A model generated the notes under the pieces. That model was not told the DNA's origin. It did not search any database and saw nothing but the letters and a program-made list of their open reading frames with translations. Below, piece by piece: positions 23,654 through 31,266 of a stretch of 32,642 nucleotides of DNA. Both the position numbers and the translations under genes were made by a program. The stretch comes from CAYWWY01 sp964462525 (GTDB lineage Bacteria; Thermotogota; Thermotogae; MWEM01): positions 1 through 32,642 of the forward strand of contig CAYWWY010000016.1 in the NCBI GenBank assembly GCA_964462525.1. The letters are read 5' to 3'. Every line of letters starts with the position of its first letter. Within the stretch, counting starts at the first letter, position 1.

Positions 23654-24562
23654 TCATGGCTCTTCTCCTTCTGAAGAGGCTTGTGTTCTTGCAACCCGAA
23701 ATCCCAAGAAACTGCTCTCATAGCTTGGGGAGGAGTTGGCCCGCGCAGACAGTTGGCATCTGTCCGGGTAGTTGATCCAACTCCCTCCCCGTCGAACGCG
23801 AAAGATGCCCGAATCAGGACCAAACGGGTTTGTCCTTTCTGTGGGTACGTTATCAAAATGCCCATGGGGTCTTGTGACCGTTGGAGAGTGAAAAACGCTT
23901 GTCACCGGGTATTCTTTATACCAGTCATGGCACCATTCTGATACATTCCCGCTCATATCGTACAATCCAAGTTCGTTGGGTGTCAACAATCCCACCGGTT
24001 GGGTTTTTCTTTCCGCGTTGCGGGTGTACCAAGCCGCCTCTTCGAGAAAATGGCTTCCTGCGTACCTGAAGTCCTTGGATTCTTTCCCTTCGATGAAGTC
24101 CTCATGGCCACCCCGGCCCGCATACTCCCATTCTGCCTCAGTGGGAAGACGATACCCTTCCACCAACATCACGTCGCTTGTTATCTGACCATCGCGGTCC
24201 AGGAGGCTTCCATCGCTTCCATACGCAGAACTCAACCCTTCCTGAATGCTCAACCAGTTGCAATACGCGATCGCATCCCACCCGCTTACATGGATCACTG
24301 GCCTTCTTTCTCGGCCCCAGCCTCGGTCTTTGGGTTTTATCCTTCCTGTCGCATCGCAAAATGCGTCGTATTCATCGAAGGTCACTTCATATGTACCAAT
24401 GTAATAGTCGTAGGTCAGGTAAACGAGGTATGCAGGACTGGAGTATCCCATATTGAAAAAGCCTGATTTGACCAAAACCATCTCGGGAGTCGGGAATGCA
24501 GAACCAACCAGAGATACCATAAATAAACATATAGCTGTCAATACCCATTTTCTCATAGTCAT
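23654..24562 (-). CDS. Secreted FGE/SUMF1-fold protein, coupled to an LRR gene
   Basis: 302 residues if started at the ATG at 24562, whose ATGA overlaps the stop of the LRR gene 24559-25452; a second ATG two codons on (MRKWVLTAICLF) is also possible. There is no separate RBS, so translational coupling is likely. Signal peptide about residues 1-22, then the FGE-like domain: MVLVKSGFFNMG, AYCNWLSIQEGL, LPTEAEWEYAGRGG, NELGLYDMSGNVSEWC, RVRRGGSWINYPDRC. A 25-residue insert (VFHSPTVTRPHGHFDNVPTE) follows DWYKEYP. The N-terminal EIGD-type loop is shortened. No catalytic cysteine pair. The variable-type C-terminal segment is followed by an acidic tail, ASSEGEEP. Confidence 0.87.
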   Translation of the reverse strand: MTMRKWVLTAICLFMVSLVGSAFPTPEMVLVKSGFFNMGYSSPAYLVYLTYDYYIGTYEVTFDEYDAFCDATGRIKPKDRGWGRERRPVIHVSGWDAIAYCNWLSIQEGLSSAYGSDGSLLDRDGQITSDVMLVEGYRLPTEAEWEYAGRGGHEDFIEGKESKDFRYAGSHFLEEAAWYTRNAERKTQPVGLLTPNELGLYDMSGNVSEWCHDWYKEYPVTSVFHSPTVTRPHGHFDNVPTERTNPFGPDSGIFRVRRGGSWINYPDRCQLSARANSSPSYESSFLGFRVARTQASSEGEEP

Positions 24563-25452
24563 TTTTGAGGAGAATACCATATCATCACACCCCGGTTCTC
24601 TAAAACCTGAATATTGTCCATATCTTTCGATCCTGGGTTCAGATCCAAATGATTATATCGTAAATCTAGCTCCAAATCTGAACCCCAATAGGTATCAATG
24701 ACCAAGTCCGAGATATCTCTCAGTTGGTTGTATTCCAAAACAAGATACTCCAAATGGATGAGATGCTTCAGTACGGAAAGGTCTTCTACTTGATTCCCGC
24801 CCAATGAAAGCTCCAACAGATCGGTCAGGTATTCCAAAGGGTTTATATTTTGCACTTCGTTCCAGTCAAGATACAACCATTTTAACCCTTTCATGTCCTG
24901 CAAGGCAGAAATATCGACAACATGATTCTCATCGAAGCTTAACCATACCAGATGAACCAAGTTCTTCAACGCAGAAATATCGGTAATTTGGTTATCTGAT
25001 AACCCGAGACTCTCCAGAATGGTCAAGTTTTCCAACGGCGAGATGTCTTGGATTTTGTTCCGGCTCAGTTCAAGGGCGGTGAGGTTTTTCAGATTGCATA
25101 AGGGTGAAAGGTCTTGGACCTCGTTGGTCATCAGATCCAGCAACTGTAGGTTGGTGAGGTCTTGTAAAGGGGTTAGGTCATCCGCTTTGTTTCCAAAGAA
25201 GAAAAACCGTTCCAAGTTGGTCAAATGCTCGATCCCAACAAGCGAAGTGGCTCCTTGATTGATGATCTGCAGTTCTGTAATTCCCAGCACATCTTTGGGA
25301 TAGATAGGCCCTTTCTTATCTCCTGTGTAGCCTTCGGCATTTCGAACCCCGTCTTCCATACGAGCGCATTCAAAAAGGATCGGGCTAGTCGCCCAGGAGA
25401 AACTGACTACAGTGAGTAAAAGAACCAACATCTGAATAACCTTTCGATTCAT
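24559..25452 (-). CDS. Secreted internalin-like LRR protein (paralog of 27385-28278)
   Basis: 297 residues; the ATG at 25452 follows AAAAAAAGGAGTG. The signal peptide (LLLTVVSFSWA) leads into the shared cap (ILFECARMEDGVRNAEGYTG, GPIYPKDVLGITEL). About nine LRRs follow (LKNLTALELSRNKIQDISPL and similar), then the common C-cap with GSKDMDNIQVLENRGV. The cap region is nearly identical at DNA level to that of 27385-28278, while the LRRs differ at surface positions. It overlaps the following FGE-like gene by four bases (ATGA), which points to one functional pair. No anchor is visible, so it is secreted or bound to partners. Confidence 0.9.
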   Translation of the reverse strand: MNRKVIQMLVLLLTVVSFSWATSPILFECARMEDGVRNAEGYTGDKKGPIYPKDVLGITELQIINQGATSLVGIEHLTNLERFFFFGNKADDLTPLQDLTNLQLLDLMTNEVQDLSPLCNLKNLTALELSRNKIQDISPLENLTILESLGLSDNQITDISALKNLVHLVWLSFDENHVVDISALQDMKGLKWLYLDWNEVQNINPLEYLTDLLELSLGGNQVEDLSVLKHLIHLEYLVLEYNQLRDISDLVIDTYWGSDLELDLRYNHLDLNPGSKDMDNIQVLENRGVMIWYSPQK

Positions 25453-25477
25453 CAGCGATCACTCCTTTTTTTGGTCT
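25229..25477 (-). repeat. Near-identical 5' segment of LRR genes, copy A
   Basis: The RBS, signal peptide and cap of the LRR gene match 28055-28303 (offset 2826) with very few mismatches, whereas the LRR part downstream is clearly more diverged. This indicates recent duplication or gene conversion limited to the 5' end. Confidence 0.75.
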
Positions 25478-25580
25478 ATCTTTTCATCTATGTCCTCCAT
25501 GGTTCAAGGGAACCCAGTAGGTATCATTGTGAAAGTGCTCACATGATTCTGAAAAGAACCTGAATTATTTATTACAGCGG

Positions 25581-27308
25581 TTAATAGCTTACTCTTACCC
25601 CTCTATCAATCAGGGAATTGATATCGTTCATGTTCTGGGAATTGGGGGTGAGGTCGAGTTCGTTACCGCTCATAGTCACAGAGTCGCCACTTCCAAAACC
25701 CGGATTGCTAATCAATGGTTGGATATCGGTTACTTGGTTCATACTGATGTCCAACACCTCAAGGTTTATGAGGTTTTGCAAAGGAGTAAGGTCAATCACC
25801 TGATTATAACTGAAGTCTAGAGTCACAAGATTTGTCAGATTCTGTAAAGCTGTGATGTCAATTACTTCGTTGTTACTAAACCACAGCTTCTCCAGGTTTG
25901 TCAGATTCTGTAAGGGGGTAATATCGCTTATTTCGCTAGTGCCGAGAGGACCAAGAAAAGCGCTTGAGAAATCCAACACCTTAAGGTTTGTCAAATTCTG
26001 CAAGGGTGTAATGTCGCTCACCGGGTTGTAATCGAACAACAATGTCTGTAGGTTTTTTAAGTGTTGCAAGGGCACAATGTCGCTTACTCGGTTGTACCTG
26101 AACTCCAACACCTGAAGATTGGTTAGTTTTTGTAAGGGTGTAATGTCGTTTACTTCGTTACTACTGAAGCCCAGCGCCACAAGGTTTGTCAGATTCTGTA
26201 AGGGTGTAATGTCGATAACTCGGTTACTCTCGATATTCAACACCTGAAGATTGGTCAAAAATTGGATGCCTTCCAAAGAGCAGATTTCAGCACCCCAGAT
26301 CCGGAGCGTATCAATCCCCGACACATCCGCAGGAGAGATCGGCCCAGTCCTACTACCTGAAAACCCTTGCGCCCTTCTGATTCTTTCTTCCAGATTTGGA
26401 CATTCAAACAGGATCATCTCGGGTGCGAAGATTTCTGTAACCGTTTCTTTCTCTTCTTCCTCTTGAATGATTATTTCCATATTGGTCCTCGCAAGACGGA
26501 AACCCAAGTCGTTGTATGTTAAGAGGCCACTGTTGCTCCTTAGGGCTACGCGACAGAACTGCGCGCTGCTGCTCCAACTCCCGCCGCGCGTGACACGGTA
26601 GTAGCCCGCTGAAGGGCCAATGGGGTTGGTCTTTGCTCTGCTTGTATAACCTCCAGACCAGTCGTGACACCATTCCAACACATTTCCGGTCATATCATGC
26701 AACCCCAATTCATTCGGTTTCTTTTGTCCGACAGGGTGGGTTTTGTCTCCTGAGTTTTCCCGATACCACGCCACTTCTTCGATATCATTGCTTCCTGCAT
26801 ACAGGTATCTCGGATCATTCGCGTTGTGTCCTCCACTTGCAGCGTATTCCCATTCCGCTTCTGTGGGCAGCCGATACCCTTCTGCTTTTGCAATGTCTCT
26901 CGTGATCTGTCCGTTTCTGTCCAATAAGTTTCCTCCGCTATCATACGCCAGTTTCAATCCTTCCATCTGACTCAGCCAATTACAATACTCAATCGCATCC
27001 GACCAGCTCACATAGATCACTGGAAGGGCACCTCGGCCCCAGTTTTCATCGTCGGGTTTACTCCTTCCCGTTGCATCACAGAAGGCGTCATATTCATTGA
27101 AGGTGACCGCATGCTTCCCAATCCAATAGTAATAAGCCAAGGTAACCTGATGCACGGGTCTGGAGCGAAACCGGTCCGGTAGATCTCCCACCTCATCCCC
27201 CATCTGGAAGCTCCCTGCCTTGACCAGAACCATTTCCGGTGTCGAAAAAACCGAAGCTGCCATAAGTACCATTAACACGGATGTAACTACCAATGTCCAT
27301 TTTCTCAT
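25581..27308 (-). CDS. FGE/SUMF1-fold and LRR fusion protein, secreted
   Basis: 575 residues; the ATG at 27308 follows AAAGGAGGAG. Signal peptide 1-22. Residues 25-277 are a full FGE-like domain (MVLVKAGSFQMGDEVGD, LPTEAEWEYAASGG, NELGLHDMTGNVLEWC) that ends in the variable-type segment RGGSWSSSAQFCRVALR and LGFRLAR. An acidic linker (QEEEEKETVTE) follows. Residues about 299-345 are the LRR cap (ILFECPNLEERIRRAQGFSG), then about nine LRRs to the end with a C-cap (GSGDSVTMSGNELDLTP). It joins in one chain the two domains that the flanking genes encode separately, so the two families very probably work together. It is flanked by LRR genes on both sides, same strand. Confidence 0.92.
   Translation of the reverse strand: MRKWTLVVTSVLMVLMAASVFSTPEMVLVKAGSFQMGDEVGDLPDRFRSRPVHQVTLAYYYWIGKHAVTFNEYDAFCDATGRSKPDDENWGRGALPVIYVSWSDAIEYCNWLSQMEGLKLAYDSGGNLLDRNGQITRDIAKAEGYRLPTEAEWEYAASGGHNANDPRYLYAGSNDIEEVAWYRENSGDKTHPVGQKKPNELGLHDMTGNVLEWCHDWSGGYTSRAKTNPIGPSAGYYRVTRGGSWSSSAQFCRVALRSNSGLLTYNDLGFRLARTNMEIIIQEEEEKETVTEIFAPEMILFECPNLEERIRRAQGFSGSRTGPISPADVSGIDTLRIWGAEICSLEGIQFLTNLQVLNIESNRVIDITPLQNLTNLVALGFSSNEVNDITPLQKLTNLQVLEFRYNRVSDIVPLQHLKNLQTLLFDYNPVSDITPLQNLTNLKVLDFSSAFLGPLGTSEISDITPLQNLTNLEKLWFSNNEVIDITALQNLTNLVTLDFSYNQVIDLTPLQNLINLEVLDISMNQVTDIQPLISNPGFGSGDSVTMSGNELDLTPNSQNMNDINSLIDRGVRVSY
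26478..26603 (-). repeat. DGR variable-region-like segment inside the fusion gene
   Basis: Codons for residues 236-277. Variable positions are mostly NNC or NNT (TAC TAC, AGC AGC AGC, TTC, AGC AAC AGT GGC CTC, TAC AAC GAC). The fixed frame RV-RGGSW, A-CRVA-R and LGFRLAR is kept. Here the segment is internal, followed by an LRR domain. Confidence 0.35.
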
Positions 27309-27384
27309 ACCAATCTCCTCCTTTGTACGGCCTCTTCAATCATCTTTTTCTGAAGACTTGGCTTCTTTGCCTTCCGAATGCGGA

Positions 27385-28278
27385 TCACATCTGTGGGGAA
27401 TACCATATCATCACACTCCGGCTCTCCAGAAGCTGGATATGGTCCATATCTTTTGATCCGGGGTTCAGATCAAGATGGTTGTATCGCAAATCAAGTTCCA
27501 GTTCCTGTCCCCAATGGGTATCAACTACCAAGGCTGAAATATCCCGCAGTTGGTTGTACTCCAAAACAAGATACTCCAGATGGATGAGGTTCTTCAATAC
27601 CGAAAGGTCTTCCACCCGATTCCCTCCAACCGAAAGCTCCAATAGATGGGTCAGGCGCTCCAAAGGCCCTATGTTTTGTACTTCATTCCAGTCAAAATAC
27701 AACCACTTCAAGCCTATCAAGTTCTGTAAAGCCGAAACATCCACTACTCGGTTCTCGTCGAAGGATAACCATTCCAGATGAACCAAATCCTTCAATGCGG
27801 CAATATCCGTAATTTGATTCTTTGACAACCCGAGTGTCTCCAGAAGGGTCAGGTTTTTTAAAGGCGAGATGTCTTGGATCTTATTCCTGCTCAATTCAAG
27901 CGTGGTGAGGTTTTTTAGATTGCGTAAGGGTGAGATATCGCGGACTTCATTGGTCATCAAGTCGAGCAATCGAAGGTTGGTGAGGTCTTGTAAAGGGGTA
28001 AGGTCATTCGCTTTGTTTCCGAAGAAGAAAAACCGTTCCAAGTTGGTCAAATACTCGATCCCAACAAGCGAAGTGGCTCCTTGATTGATGATCTGCAGTT
28101 CTGTAATTCCCAGCACATCTTTGGGATAGATAGGCCCTTTCTTATCTCCTGTGTAGCCTTCGGCATTTCGAACCCCGTCTTCCATACGAGCGCATTCAAA
28201 AAGGATCGGGCTAGTCGCCCAGGAGAAACTGACTACAGTGAGTAAAAGAACCAACATCTGAATAACCCTTCGATTCAT
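27385..28278 (-). CDS. Secreted internalin-like LRR protein (paralog of 24559-25452)
   Basis: 297 residues; the ATG at 28278 follows AAAAAGGAGTG. Same length and layout as its paralog: signal peptide, cap (ILFECARMEDGVRNAEGYTG), about nine LRRs (LKNLTTLELSRNKIQDISPL, LIHLEYLVLEYNQLRDIS) and C-cap. Differences cluster in the LRRs (for instance EWLSFDENRVVDVSAL against VWLSFDENHVVDISAL). It is the first gene of the run 28278 to 23654 and lies 76 bases upstream of the FGE-LRR fusion gene. A candidate promoter stands at 28558. Confidence 0.9.
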   Translation of the reverse strand: MNRRVIQMLVLLLTVVSFSWATSPILFECARMEDGVRNAEGYTGDKKGPIYPKDVLGITELQIINQGATSLVGIEYLTNLERFFFFGNKANDLTPLQDLTNLRLLDLMTNEVRDISPLRNLKNLTTLELSRNKIQDISPLKNLTLLETLGLSKNQITDIAALKDLVHLEWLSFDENRVVDVSALQNLIGLKWLYFDWNEVQNIGPLERLTHLLELSVGGNRVEDLSVLKNLIHLEYLVLEYNQLRDISALVVDTHWGQELELDLRYNHLDLNPGSKDMDHIQLLESRSVMIWYSPQM

Positions 28279-28303
28279 CAGCGATCACTCCTTTTTCTGG
28301 TCT
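28055..28303 (-). repeat. Near-identical 5' segment of LRR genes, copy B
   Basis: Matches 25229-25477 almost base for base, covering the RBS, signal peptide and cap of the paralogous LRR gene. Confidence 0.75.
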
Positions 28304-28657
28304 TTTCTCTTCATGGCATTATCTATTGTTATACTAAGCTCACTCAGCATGAAGATCAAATCCTCTTTTCATCCCTTGTGTCGTGTTCTTCCCATTCATG
28401 GTGATTCATTGGAACCCGTTCTCGTGTTCCTTGTCATTGAGCAATCAACGGAAGAAAAAACCTTCGTCTTCAATTCATATGTCAGATCGCATCCACCACA
28501 ACCCCAATTTCAACGGCGTAATATCCTTTGGATTCAGCTGGCATATTTCAATTTTTTATTATAACATTATTATCAGAATACACACATCGTTATCGATATT
28601 GCGGATGACCGCAAGATTCAAAGAACACTTATCAACAAATCTTTCAGAACTCGCCTC
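28279..28657. other. Intergenic region between divergent genes
   Basis: No conserved gene is seen. It holds a long leader for the LRR gene at 28278 with the candidate promoter at 28558, and ends at the promoter of the zinc-ribbon gene. Confidence 0.45.
28558..28563 (-). promoter_or_regulatory. Extended -10 candidate for the LRR/FGE run
   Basis: The minus strand reads TGTTATAAT about 280 bases upstream of the ATG at 28278. It is the best promoter-like element before the LRR/FGE genes, but the leader would be long. Confidence 0.35.
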
Positions 28658-28685
28658 TTGATATTTCTTGCCATTGTGGTAAAAT
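28658..28685 (+). promoter_or_regulatory. Promoter of the zinc-ribbon membrane protein
   Basis: TTGATA (28658-28663) and TAAAAT (28680-28685) with a 16-base spacer and a TGn extension. The start codon follows 66 bases later. Confidence 0.5.
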
Positions 28686-28750
28686 ACATGTGCGCGCCGA
28701 TCAGCAGAATGCTAATTCGGATGATAATTATTGGAAATCATGGAGGCTAT

Positions 28751-29164
28751 ATGTATTGCATTCAATGCGGAAAAGAGAATAAGGAAGAATCTGTGTATTG
28801 TGTAGAATGCGGGGAAACTTTGTGCATAGATCAGCAGAAGCACTCTGGGCTTGGGATTGCCTCTTTTATCATAAGCATCGTATCAGGGGTTTTCATCATT
28901 CTGCTTTACCTTGGCTCAGCAATTTTTGAAATGTCCACAACAAGAGGGCTAAGCTATTCAACAGCGACAATACTTGGCCTTTGCATCAACTTATGCTGGG
29001 GAGGATCATTCTTAGCGCTTGGGTTGGGTATTGGAGGGCTTTTTCCAAAAGAGCAGAAGAGGGTTTTTTCCATCCTTGGAACTGTGTTTTCAAGTGTGAC
29101 TATAGTGATTACGTTTTTCCTTACTTTGCTTAGCCTCTCCGCGATAGGCGCCCTTATTAGTTGA
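28751..29164 (+). CDS. Zinc-ribbon membrane protein
   Basis: 137 residues from the ATG at 28751, preceded by GGAGG; longer in-frame starts have no RBS. The first 20 residues form a zinc ribbon (MYCIQCGKENKEE followed by YCVECGETL, two CxxC pairs). Three hydrophobic helices follow (LGIASFIISIVSGVFIILLY, ATILGLCINLCWGGSFLALG, ILGTVFSSVTIVITFFLTLL). Such small ribbon-plus-helices proteins are common in Bacillota and have no assigned role. A long hairpin at 29219-29255 closes the gene. Confidence 0.82.
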   Translation: MYCIQCGKENKEESVYCVECGETLCIDQQKHSGLGIASFIISIVSGVFIILLYLGSAIFEMSTTRGLSYSTATILGLCINLCWGGSFLALGLGIGGLFPKEQKRVFSILGTVFSSVTIVITFFLTLLSLSAIGALIS

Positions 29165-29218
29165 CAGGAAAGATTGATAGCGAAACCGGATTTGGAGAGT
29201 GTTCCTTACGCACAAAAA

Positions 29219-29255
29219 AAGAGGCCATCCTACAATCTGCTTTGGATGGCCTCTT
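29219..29255 (+). terminator. Hairpin terminator after the zinc-ribbon gene
   Basis: A perfect 12-bp stem (AAGAGGCCATCC paired with GGATGGCCTCTT) starts 54 bases past the stop at 29164. The A run is on the left side, so the poly-U tail is better on the minus strand. It may act in both directions, though no minus-strand gene ends here. Confidence 0.55.
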
Positions 29256-29379
29256 ATGGTACTCGCCTCATTCATTCATCACCCCCTCTCTTGGAAGGTA
29301 CTCAATCATACCATAATCGATCCTGAAAAGTCAATAGGTTGGCATAACTCCTCGAACGGTTTTTTTGCCTATCGTGAGC

Positions 29380-29408
29380 TTGACCGCTATTCCGGAAAAT
29401 GATATAAT
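29380..29408 (+). promoter_or_regulatory. Promoter of the decarboxylase-SDR-membrane protein operon
   Basis: TTGACC (29380-29385) and TATAAT (29403-29408) with a 17-base spacer, plus a TGA extension before the -10. The leader to the GTG at 29639 is about 225 bases and holds no recognised riboswitch. Confidence 0.7.
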
Positions 29409-29638
29409 AGCTCGTTCAACGCGCTTTGGCTTAACGATTCTATCCTTTTTTCCCCAGCAAAACGTGTATGACCCCTATGACTAATCCCATCAAAGAATTC
29501 TGAAGAAACCAGTATTACCGTGTTTTCTCTAATCAACAACTCTTTTTCCATTTTTTACCTGCGCGATTTGAACATACTTATAAAGCACACTCAATCAATA
29601 CTTGAAAGATTCTTCTGCATTCCTTAAGGAGGTGGCAT

Positions 29639-30439
29639 GTGCGCGGGAAGTTTACGATTCAGGATGATTATGTGTATAAAATGCCAGTCCATTTTGGAGG
29701 ATCCCCATTTTATCCCTATAAAGCCATTTATGAGGATATGCTAGGTATCTCCATAGGCTATGAAACCGATCATGAACTGCTGCTCCGATACGTACCGGAC
29801 GTATTCGAACTCCGAGAACCGATTGTTACCGTACAGTATTCGAATTGTCGGGATGTGGTTTGGATGTCTGGCGGCGAGTATCGGTTAATCCAAGTTACCA
29901 TCCCGGTATTATACACAGGGCAGTCCGAAGGATTATGCGGCGATTATGCGCTGGTCGTATGGGAAAACAAAACCTGTCCGATCTTAGGAGGAAGAGAAGA
30001 AGACGGGGTTCCAAAAGTCTTCGCAGATATCGCCAGGGAACGCCACGTGGAGGAGCATTGGTTTACTGCTGCCAGTTATGAGAGCCGTACATTCCTGGAC
30101 ATCGACTTTACCAGAGAGGCTGAAGCTTCAAATGAAACGATCGAGAAACTGAACGCGCACGGGAAGATCAACCTTTTCGGTTGGCGTTATCTACCCAATC
30201 TTGGCAAAGGGGGAGCGTCCTTGAGCCAAGCAACCCTTTATCCCCAAGAAATGCACATTAAACAGGCATGGTCTGGGGTTGGAAATCTTCGCTGGACCCC
30301 GCTGACACAACATCTGCATCCTCTACAAAATCATATTATCCAATCCTTGGCCGATTTGCCGATCCGTAAGTATACCGAAGCGATGATGATCCGGTGTTCC
30401 GCGAGTCTCAATGTAGGCGATTCAAAAATTCTATCATGA
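29639..30439 (+). CDS. Acetoacetate decarboxylase-family protein
   Basis: 266 residues starting with GTG at 29639, six bases after AAGGAGG. The match to acetoacetate decarboxylase runs throughout: LLRYVPDVFELREPIV near the N-terminus, the active-site stretch GGREEDGVPKVFAD, and C-terminal KQAWSGVGNLRW with LADLPIRKY. Aligning GRE with the clostridial enzyme puts Lys126 at the Schiff-base lysine (Lys115 there), but the next residue is Val127 instead of the second lysine. The substrate may therefore be acetoacetate or another beta-keto acid. It lies 16 bases upstream of a short-chain dehydrogenase, suggesting a shared keto-acid or ketone pathway. Cytoplasmic. Confidence 0.88.
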   Translation: MRGKFTIQDDYVYKMPVHFGGSPFYPYKAIYEDMLGISIGYETDHELLLRYVPDVFELREPIVTVQYSNCRDVVWMSGGEYRLIQVTIPVLYTGQSEGLCGDYALVVWENKTCPILGGREEDGVPKVFADIARERHVEEHWFTAASYESRTFLDIDFTREAEASNETIEKLNAHGKINLFGWRYLPNLGKGGASLSQATLYPQEMHIKQAWSGVGNLRWTPLTQHLHPLQNHIIQSLADLPIRKYTEAMMIRCSASLNVGDSKILS

Positions 30440-30455
30440 AGAAAGGGGAATTCCG

Positions 30456-31259
30456 ATGAACGGATGGGTAGATAAAGTAGCGGTAGTAACAGGCGCGGCT
30501 TCGGGAATCGGTCTGGGCCTTGTCGAGCATTTGCTTCATAAGGGAGCCAAAGCAGTTTTCATGGCTGATTTGAAGGAGGAAACCCTGACAAAAGAGTCCG
30601 ATCGGCTGAAGCAGCAATATCCAGGAAAGGTCTTTCCTCATCTCGTGGATGTCACGAAGTTGGATCAAGTGGAAAAAACGATCCGAGAAGCCAAAGCTTT
30701 AGAAGGACACCTTGACTTCGTGTTTAACAATGCCGGAGCGGGAATGACAATCCCAACGGAAAACGTAACCTATGAAATTTGGAAATTTATAATGGACTTG
30801 AATTTTATGGGAGTGGTGTATGGTACGTATTCGGCTATTCCCATCATGCGCGAACAAGGGTCTGGATATATCGTCAACACCGCGTCCATCGCCGGGAGAG
30901 TGCCGGTTCCTTATCAGGCGGTTTACGCTGCCAGTAAGAGCGCGGTGATATCCATGACTGAGAGTTTGCAATATGAGTTGGAAGCAGAAGGACTACGCTT
31001 TAGTGTCATCTGTCCCGGCAACGTACAAACAGCCATCTTTGGAGACCTGACTCCACCCCCCAATTCAATCCCAGTCGATGAAGCGGTGGACTATATCTTT
31101 CAGGAAATGGAAAAGGAATCCCTGATCATTCTTTTACCGGAAGATGTCCGCGAGGTTGATCGGCTCTATCGGGAGAATCGCTCGGAGTTTGAAAAGCTCG
31201 CCCGCCAAATGGCAGCAGAACGTCGAGAAAACTACCGTACCAAAGGGACTTACTACTAA
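30456..31259 (+). CDS. Short-chain dehydrogenase/reductase (SDR)
   Basis: 267 residues; the ATG follows GAAAGGGG. A classical SDR: cofactor motif TGAASGIG (residues 12-19), NNAG (91-94), catalytic Ser144 in NTASIAG, and Tyr157 with Lys161 in YAASK. Asp38 (VFMADLKEE) after the second strand favours NAD(H) over NADP(H). The C-terminal CPGNVQTAIF is typical. The charged end (REVDRLYRENRSEFEKLARQMAAERREN) is longer than average. Being wedged between a beta-keto acid decarboxylase and a membrane protein, it could reduce the ketone or oxidise a hydroxy acid; the substrate is not readable. Confidence 0.92.
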   Translation: MNGWVDKVAVVTGAASGIGLGLVEHLLHKGAKAVFMADLKEETLTKESDRLKQQYPGKVFPHLVDVTKLDQVEKTIREAKALEGHLDFVFNNAGAGMTIPTENVTYEIWKFIMDLNFMGVVYGTYSAIPIMREQGSGYIVNTASIAGRVPVPYQAVYAASKSAVISMTESLQYELEAEGLRFSVICPGNVQTAIFGDLTPPPNSIPVDEAVDYIFQEMEKESLIILLPEDVREVDRLYRENRSEFEKLARQMAAERRENYRTKGTYY

Positions 31260-31266
31260 GATTCCG

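Noticed and set aside
24559..24580. FGE-like gene starting at 24580
   Set aside because: The codons before 24562 lie within the LRR gene and have no RBS; the ATGA stop-start overlap at 24559-24562 is the more natural start.
25600..26280. Regularly spaced short repeats that might be a CRISPR array
   Set aside because: The period (about 66 bases) is the 22-residue LRR unit in an open reading frame, with degenerate rather than identical repeats.
926..27308. Calling the FGE-like proteins true formylglycine-generating enzymes
   Set aside because: The catalytic cysteine pair is missing in every copy and no sulfatase substrate gene is present.
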